In this document: piece after piece, positions 4,620-7,547 of the stretch
How the letters are laid out: the number at the start of each line of letters is the position of its first letter
Numbering within the stretch: position 1 is the stretch's first letter
Source: Candidatus Saccharimonadota bacterium
Lineage (GTDB): Bacteria > Patescibacteriota > Saccharimonadia > Saccharimonadales > Saccharimonadaceae
Direction: 5' to 3'
Length of the DNA stretch: 7,547 nucleotides
NCBI GenBank assembly: GCA_017515925.1
Contig: JAFWEB010000084.1
Span: forward strand, 1-7,547
Made by a program: the position numbers and the translations under genes
The notes under the pieces: generated by a model
Databases searched by the model: none
What the model was told of the DNA's origin: nothing
What the model saw: only the letters and a program-made list of their open reading frames with translations

Positions 4620-6215
4620 TTAGTCCAGCACTTTATTTAGATAACTCGTCCTAATATGCCTGACTATTACCTTTTCATCAGCACCTAACTTTACATCTGG
4701 GTTGAAAATACCATTTTTGTCAAAGATTGTCTTGATCTCGCTATAGAGGTTGATTTCGTCATCTGAGAGATGTTCGTTGGTGGCTACGGCTTTGGTGCGG
4801 CCTTCTGGGGCGCCACCGGTGATAGACCCACCATGTTCACGGATTAATGAATCAAAATCTCGGATGAATTTGAGCACAAATTGGCGACCTTCTACAGAGT
4901 TCAGCTGGATATCTGGGCGCACGGAGTAATTAGAAGTAGAGAAAGAGCCAAATACTGGAAGTTCTTGCTCGTATGTCTCTTCCAAAGTACGAAGATCGGT
5001 CAGGAAATTAGCCAACTTATCTGATGGAACATAAAAATCATCCATAATCGGCACGCGCTCGCCACGCACATCGTCATTGATATAGCTTCTGATGGCGGAT
5101 TTTAGACGACGAAAATCATTGGTATTTTCCCCCGTTTCCATCACTGCAGCGGCATTATGAGGAAGTAGCGAGAGACATTTTTTCATCTTTTTGACGGCTT
5201 TTCTAGGTGGTTCATCAAAACCAGCCCAGACAAAATAGCCCTTATAAAACTTCGGTGCAAATAGTGCCGGGTCTTTGCCATGCTCGACAGCGGTCTTGAA
5301 TAATCTAGCATCATAGAGGTTCAATTCCTGTGGGACTAGCGGCATAATATCTTGGATGAAATCCTGTGCTGCACCGACAGATTCAAATGCGGCCACAAAA
5401 TGCGATACCTCTGGCTGGAAGACTTCGCAACGCAAAATCACCTCTGTAATAATGCCTAGTGTACCTTGTGAGCCATAGAAAATTGGCAGCAAATCAAAGC
5501 TCTTGGTCACATCTCTGATTACCTGGGTCACCATCTGATAGCCAGTAGCATCAATCATACTACGATTGCCAAGATCCGATATTAGTCCACTATTTTCATC
5601 TATCAAACGGTCCATTTCGCGGTAAATCTCGCCCTCAAAAGAGGTGAGAGTGGTCTTGTGCGACATGTGCGGACGAGAAACACGGACAGTCTGCATCGGC
5701 TCGCCGGTTGAAAGCACGGCCTCTAGTTGATCTACGTAGTAATAAATGCCATTATACTTGCCAGCTGCAGAATCTGTGGTGAAATTAGCAATCAAAGAGC
5801 CAATTGTATCCCTAGGATTAGCCAAAATCGGCACAGTTAGACCATAGAGGGCAAGTGCGGAATTGAGCTGACCTAGTGTCACACCCGCTTGCACGCGGAC
5901 AAGCCTAGCACGATCGTCAATCTCTAGAATCTTGTTCATGTGCTCCATCGACATTATGATGCCATCACCTAGGTCTGCCCCTGTTTTATCAAGGCCAGAG
6001 CCACGCACGGTGATAGGAATATGGACGCTCTTATTAGAAAGCTGATTAACAAATTTGACAGTTTTGCAAATGTCTGATGTATTTTCTGGAAGAACCACCA
6101 TCTGTGGCAAGATTTTGAGAGGTGAATTGTCAGTCGAATATGCTTCTAGAATTGGTGCGGAATCAAAAACATTGCCAATGATATGTTGATTGAGATATTT
6201 CGCAATTTTATTCAC
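4620..6215 (-). CDS. FAD-linked oxidase of the VAO/GlcD fold, metal ligands replaced
   Basis: This 531-residue protein resembles the D-lactate/glycolate dehydrogenase group, which oxidises 2-hydroxyacids using tightly bound FAD. The FAD-binding half shows the pyrophosphate loop VRGSGLDKTGADLGDGII (70-87), GVTLGQLNSAL (111-121), DTIGSLIANFTTDSAAGKYN (136-155) and GSQGTLGIITEVILR (248-262). The C-terminal half ends with IKTIFDKNGIFNPDVKLG, the family's NP-containing close. Two expected motifs are altered. GHxGDGNxH reads GSFSTSNYS (423-431), and the EHG of GG(S/T)IxxEHG reads GAP (468-470). The substrate is therefore uncertain. There is no Fe-S domain, signal peptide or membrane segment. The start is GTG, chosen because GAGG (6223-6226) lies 7 bases upstream and the FAD region begins normally. 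It has its own promoter at 6247-6275. Confidence 0.9.
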   Translation of the reverse strand: MNKIAKYLNQHIIGNVFDSAPILEAYSTDNSPLKILPQMVVLPENTSDICKTVKFVNQLSNKSVHIPITVRGSGLDKTGADLGDGIIMSMEHMNKILEIDDRARLVRVQAGVTLGQLNSALALYGLTVPILANPRDTIGSLIANFTTDSAAGKYNGIYYYVDQLEAVLSTGEPMQTVRVSRPHMSHKTTLTSFEGEIYREMDRLIDENSGLISDLGNRSMIDATGYQMVTQVIRDVTKSFDLLPIFYGSQGTLGIITEVILRCEVFQPEVSHFVAAFESVGAAQDFIQDIMPLVPQELNLYDARLFKTAVEHGKDPALFAPKFYKGYFVWAGFDEPPRKAVKKMKKCLSLLPHNAAAVMETGENTNDFRRLKSAIRSYINDDVRGERVPIMDDFYVPSDKLANFLTDLRTLEETYEQELPVFGSFSTSNYSVRPDIQLNSVEGRQFVLKFIRDFDSLIREHGGSITGGAPEGRTKAVATNEHLSDDEINLYSEIKTIFDKNGIFNPDVKLGADEKVIVRHIRTSYLNKVLD

Positions 6216-6226
6216 AGTATTACCTC
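6213..6226 (-). promoter_or_regulatory. Ribosome binding site and GTG start of the oxidase gene
   Basis: On the minus strand AAGAGG is followed by seven bases and a GTG codon. No ATG lies between the predicted transcription start (near 6240) and this GTG. The next in-frame methionine is residue 39, inside the conserved N-terminal region. GTG is thus the supported start. Confidence 0.8.
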
Positions 6227-6246
6227 TTACACTCTATCTTCTCTAT

Positions 6247-6275
6247 ATTTTAGCATAAGCCTTACTTCACGACAA
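6247..6275 (-). promoter_or_regulatory. Promoter of the oxidase gene, overlapping the lysozyme 3' end
   Basis: On the minus strand TTGTCG (6270-6275), a 17-base spacer and TAAAAT (6247-6252) with extended TATGC form a promoter. The -35 box lies inside the last codons of the lysozyme gene. The start would be near 6240, giving a leader of about 25 nt. No terminator separates the two genes, so read-through is also likely. Confidence 0.75.
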
Positions 6276-7017
6276 GATTATTTAGCTGCTTTTTTGGGTT
6301 CAATTTATCTAGATCGATATAGCTCTCCTCCGTATAGCCATCTAATTCACCTCTGTCGGTGTACTGCCAAAGCGTCCAATCCTTAGAAAATCCCCAGTCT
6401 ATTGGATAATAAACGCTCCTGATCCAGAGTGGGTAATCTTCAAATCCCGTCTCTAGATAGCGATGATACACCTCTGTTTCACAATAAATCATAGGCTTTG
6501 TCAAATATTTTGCCTCTAGATTTGCCAGTAAGACCTTTAGTTCTCTGGTAGCTTTATCTTTTTCTGGTAATTTATCCTTATAATCACCGTACAGCTCAAA
6601 ATCCACCACCGGGATCAAACGCCCCTGCAGCTCGCCCACCGCCGAGATGTAATTCCTGGCCTGTGCATCGCCTGGACTATCAAAAGAAAAGAAGTGATAA
6701 GCACCAAATTTCATCTTGTCAGCAATGTTTGTATCGGTGGATTTCTCCCAGTTTTCTTCAAAATGTTCGTCTTTGTAAGAGCTACCCTCTGTAGCCTTGA
6801 AATATATGAATTTGATGTTCTGGTTAGCTAGCCGATTAAGGTCAATCGTCCCCTGGTAATGAGAGATATCTACACCAATGGTATCTTTTTCTCTAGAGAC
6901 GAACATCGGATTGAGCAATATTGCCTTGGTTTTGACTAAGAAGAAAAAGCTAGTCGCTGCCACCGCCAGAGCGATGAAAAAGAGGAAAAGAATGATCAGA
7001 CCAAGTCGTTTTTTCAT
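6262..7017 (-). CDS. Membrane-anchored GH25 lysozyme (muramidase)
   Basis: GH25 enzymes cleave the beta-1,4 bond between N-acetylmuramic acid and N-acetylglucosamine in peptidoglycan. The 251-residue protein opens with MKKR and a hydrophobic helix (about 5-28) that lacks a clear cleavage site and probably anchors it with the catalytic domain outside. The single GH25 barrel (about 46-240) shows GVDISHYQG (Asp50), FKATEG (73-78), GAYHFF (105-110), the catalytic D-x-E in VVDFE (Asp139, Glu141), LWQY (216-219) and IDLDKL (Asp235). All the expected acidic residues are present, so it should be active. There is no cell-wall-binding repeat. The start has GGAGG (7022-7026) close upstream. It could act on the cell's own wall or on that of a host or neighbour; the sequence cannot decide. 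Confidence 0.93.
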   Translation of the reverse strand: MKKRLGLIILFLFFIALAVAATSFFFLVKTKAILLNPMFVSREKDTIGVDISHYQGTIDLNRLANQNIKFIYFKATEGSSYKDEHFEENWEKSTDTNIADKMKFGAYHFFSFDSPGDAQARNYISAVGELQGRLIPVVDFELYGDYKDKLPEKDKATRELKVLLANLEAKYLTKPMIYCETEVYHRYLETGFEDYPLWIRSVYYPIDWGFSKDWTLWQYTDRGELDGYTEESYIDLDKLNPKKQLNNLVVK

Positions 7018-7040
7018 TTTTCCTCCACTTTATTACCTCT

Positions 7041-7069
7041 ATTATATCATAAGAACTATTGCGCCAGAA
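7041..7069 (-). promoter_or_regulatory. Promoter of the lysozyme gene
   Basis: On the minus strand TATGA-TATAAT (-10 at 7041-7046) is an extended -10 promoter with a weak -35 (TTCTGG, 7064-7069) at 17 bases. The start would be near 7034, leaving a leader of about 16 nt that carries the GGAGG site. It begins directly after the terminator at 7072-7102. Confidence 0.75.
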
Positions 7070-7071
7070 TC

Positions 7072-7102
7072 AAAAATCCGCCGATTTTAGGTCGACGGAT
7101 TT
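7072..7102 (-). terminator. Intrinsic terminator of the 133-residue membrane gene
   Basis: The arms 7074-7084 and 7092-7102 form an 11-bp stem with one G-U pair and a 7-nt loop. On the minus strand the stem ends in a TTTTT run that continues to 7072. It starts 20 bases after the TAG stop at 7123. Confidence 0.9.
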
Positions 7103-7122
7103 GGTAAATTTGACAAAATAGG

Positions 7123-7524
7123 CTAACTATTGTGGATGTAGTAAATCACTGCGCCAAAGATGGCCGTTGCAGTAAACAAAGCGCTAATAACTACGATAAT
7201 TGACCTCATTTGCATGGTCTGAGTTTTGCCTAGAAATACATACTTATTATAGAGGAAGATTGTGCGATCATTGTCGTCGTCCACCTCGGCATTTTTACCA
7301 GTCATATCTGTATAAGTGTAGCATGGATAGGAGTTATCACGGACTGACCCACCATCTTTTTCGTCGTAACAGAGGCCAGGAGAATCCGAGACAGGCTGGA
7401 AATTCCTGTCATATTGATTGATTTTCCAGATGCCTTGTGCAGCTATCAAAGAAAAAATAACAGCCGCCATTACGAAAAGTAAAGTGACGACTACAACTTT
7501 TGGTCTATTAGTGTTTTTTGCCAT
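7123..7524 (-). CDS. Hypothetical membrane protein with two flanking helices, 133 residues
   Basis: No family is recognised. A basic N-terminus (MAKNTNRPK) is followed by a transmembrane helix at about 10-31, a polar segment of about 75 residues, and a second helix at about 108-129 ending in YYIHNS. By the positive-inside rule the middle segment lies outside the membrane. It has two cysteines (Cys52 in GLCYD and Cys68 in YPCYT) that could form a disulfide, and an acidic patch DDDND (82-86). The start is supported by AAAGGAG about 5 bases before the ATG. The gene ends with TAG and is followed by a strong terminator. Its promoter lies beyond the window. An envelope role is inferred from topology and from the lysozyme gene next to it; they are separate transcription units. 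Confidence 0.85.
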   Translation of the reverse strand: MAKNTNRPKVVVVTLLFVMAAVIFSLIAAQGIWKINQYDRNFQPVSDSPGLCYDEKDGGSVRDNSYPCYTYTDMTGKNAEVDDDNDRTIFLYNKYVFLGKTQTMQMRSIIVVISALFTATAIFGAVIYYIHNS

Positions 7525-7547
7525 TTTTACTCCTTTTTGTTTTCGAA

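Overview
The window most likely comes from a small-genome bacterium of the Candidate Phyla Radiation, with Candidatus Saccharibacteria (TM7) the best guess. The pointers are a fragment of the FISUMP surface-protein domain (Fibrobacter succinogenes major paralogous domain, which as I recall is frequent in Saccharibacteria), closely packed single-gene transcription units, and short anchored envelope proteins of unknown family. TGA, TAG and TAA all act as stops here. The TGA that ends the 201-residue gene lies 9 bases before a terminator, which argues against the TGA=Gly code of Gracilibacteria. The lineage is an inference, not a measurement.

Layout: every intact gene is on the minus strand. From right to left they are: an unknown bitopic membrane protein (7123-7524); a membrane-anchored GH25 lysozyme (6262-7017); a FAD-linked oxidase of the VAO/GlcD fold (4620-6215); a roughly 1.1-kb gene-poor interval (3447-4619); trigger factor (2166-3446); an 86-residue two-helix membrane protein (1834-2094); an unknown helical protein (1085-1690); and the start of a str operon, rpsL (467-880) followed by rpsG (1-467, cut by the window edge a few codons before its end).

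The gene-poor interval holds two imperfect palindromes of about 200 bp each. Between them lie smaller hairpins and a 5'-truncated FISUMP gene remnant, the only plus-strand coding sequence. The first palindrome has a GC-rich core (54 of 73 bases) and lies directly upstream of the trigger factor promoter. The second lies between the remnant and the convergent oxidase gene.

Six minus-strand promoters can be read, and all carry an extended -10 of the form TRTGn-TATAAT. Three strong intrinsic terminators abut or overlap the next promoter. Trigger factor appears to be transcribed as a leaderless mRNA. rpsL and rpsG overlap by one base (TAATG) and are probably translationally coupled.

The genes do not form one pathway. 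They combine translation and protein folding (rpsL, rpsG, tig), envelope functions (GH25 lysozyme and three small or anchored proteins) and one redox enzyme. The points most worth a second look are the oxidase lacking its family's metal ligands, proline at the streptomycin-related Lys87 site of S12, the leaderless tig promoter with its 22-bp-phased repeat, and the palindrome-flanked FISUMP remnant.
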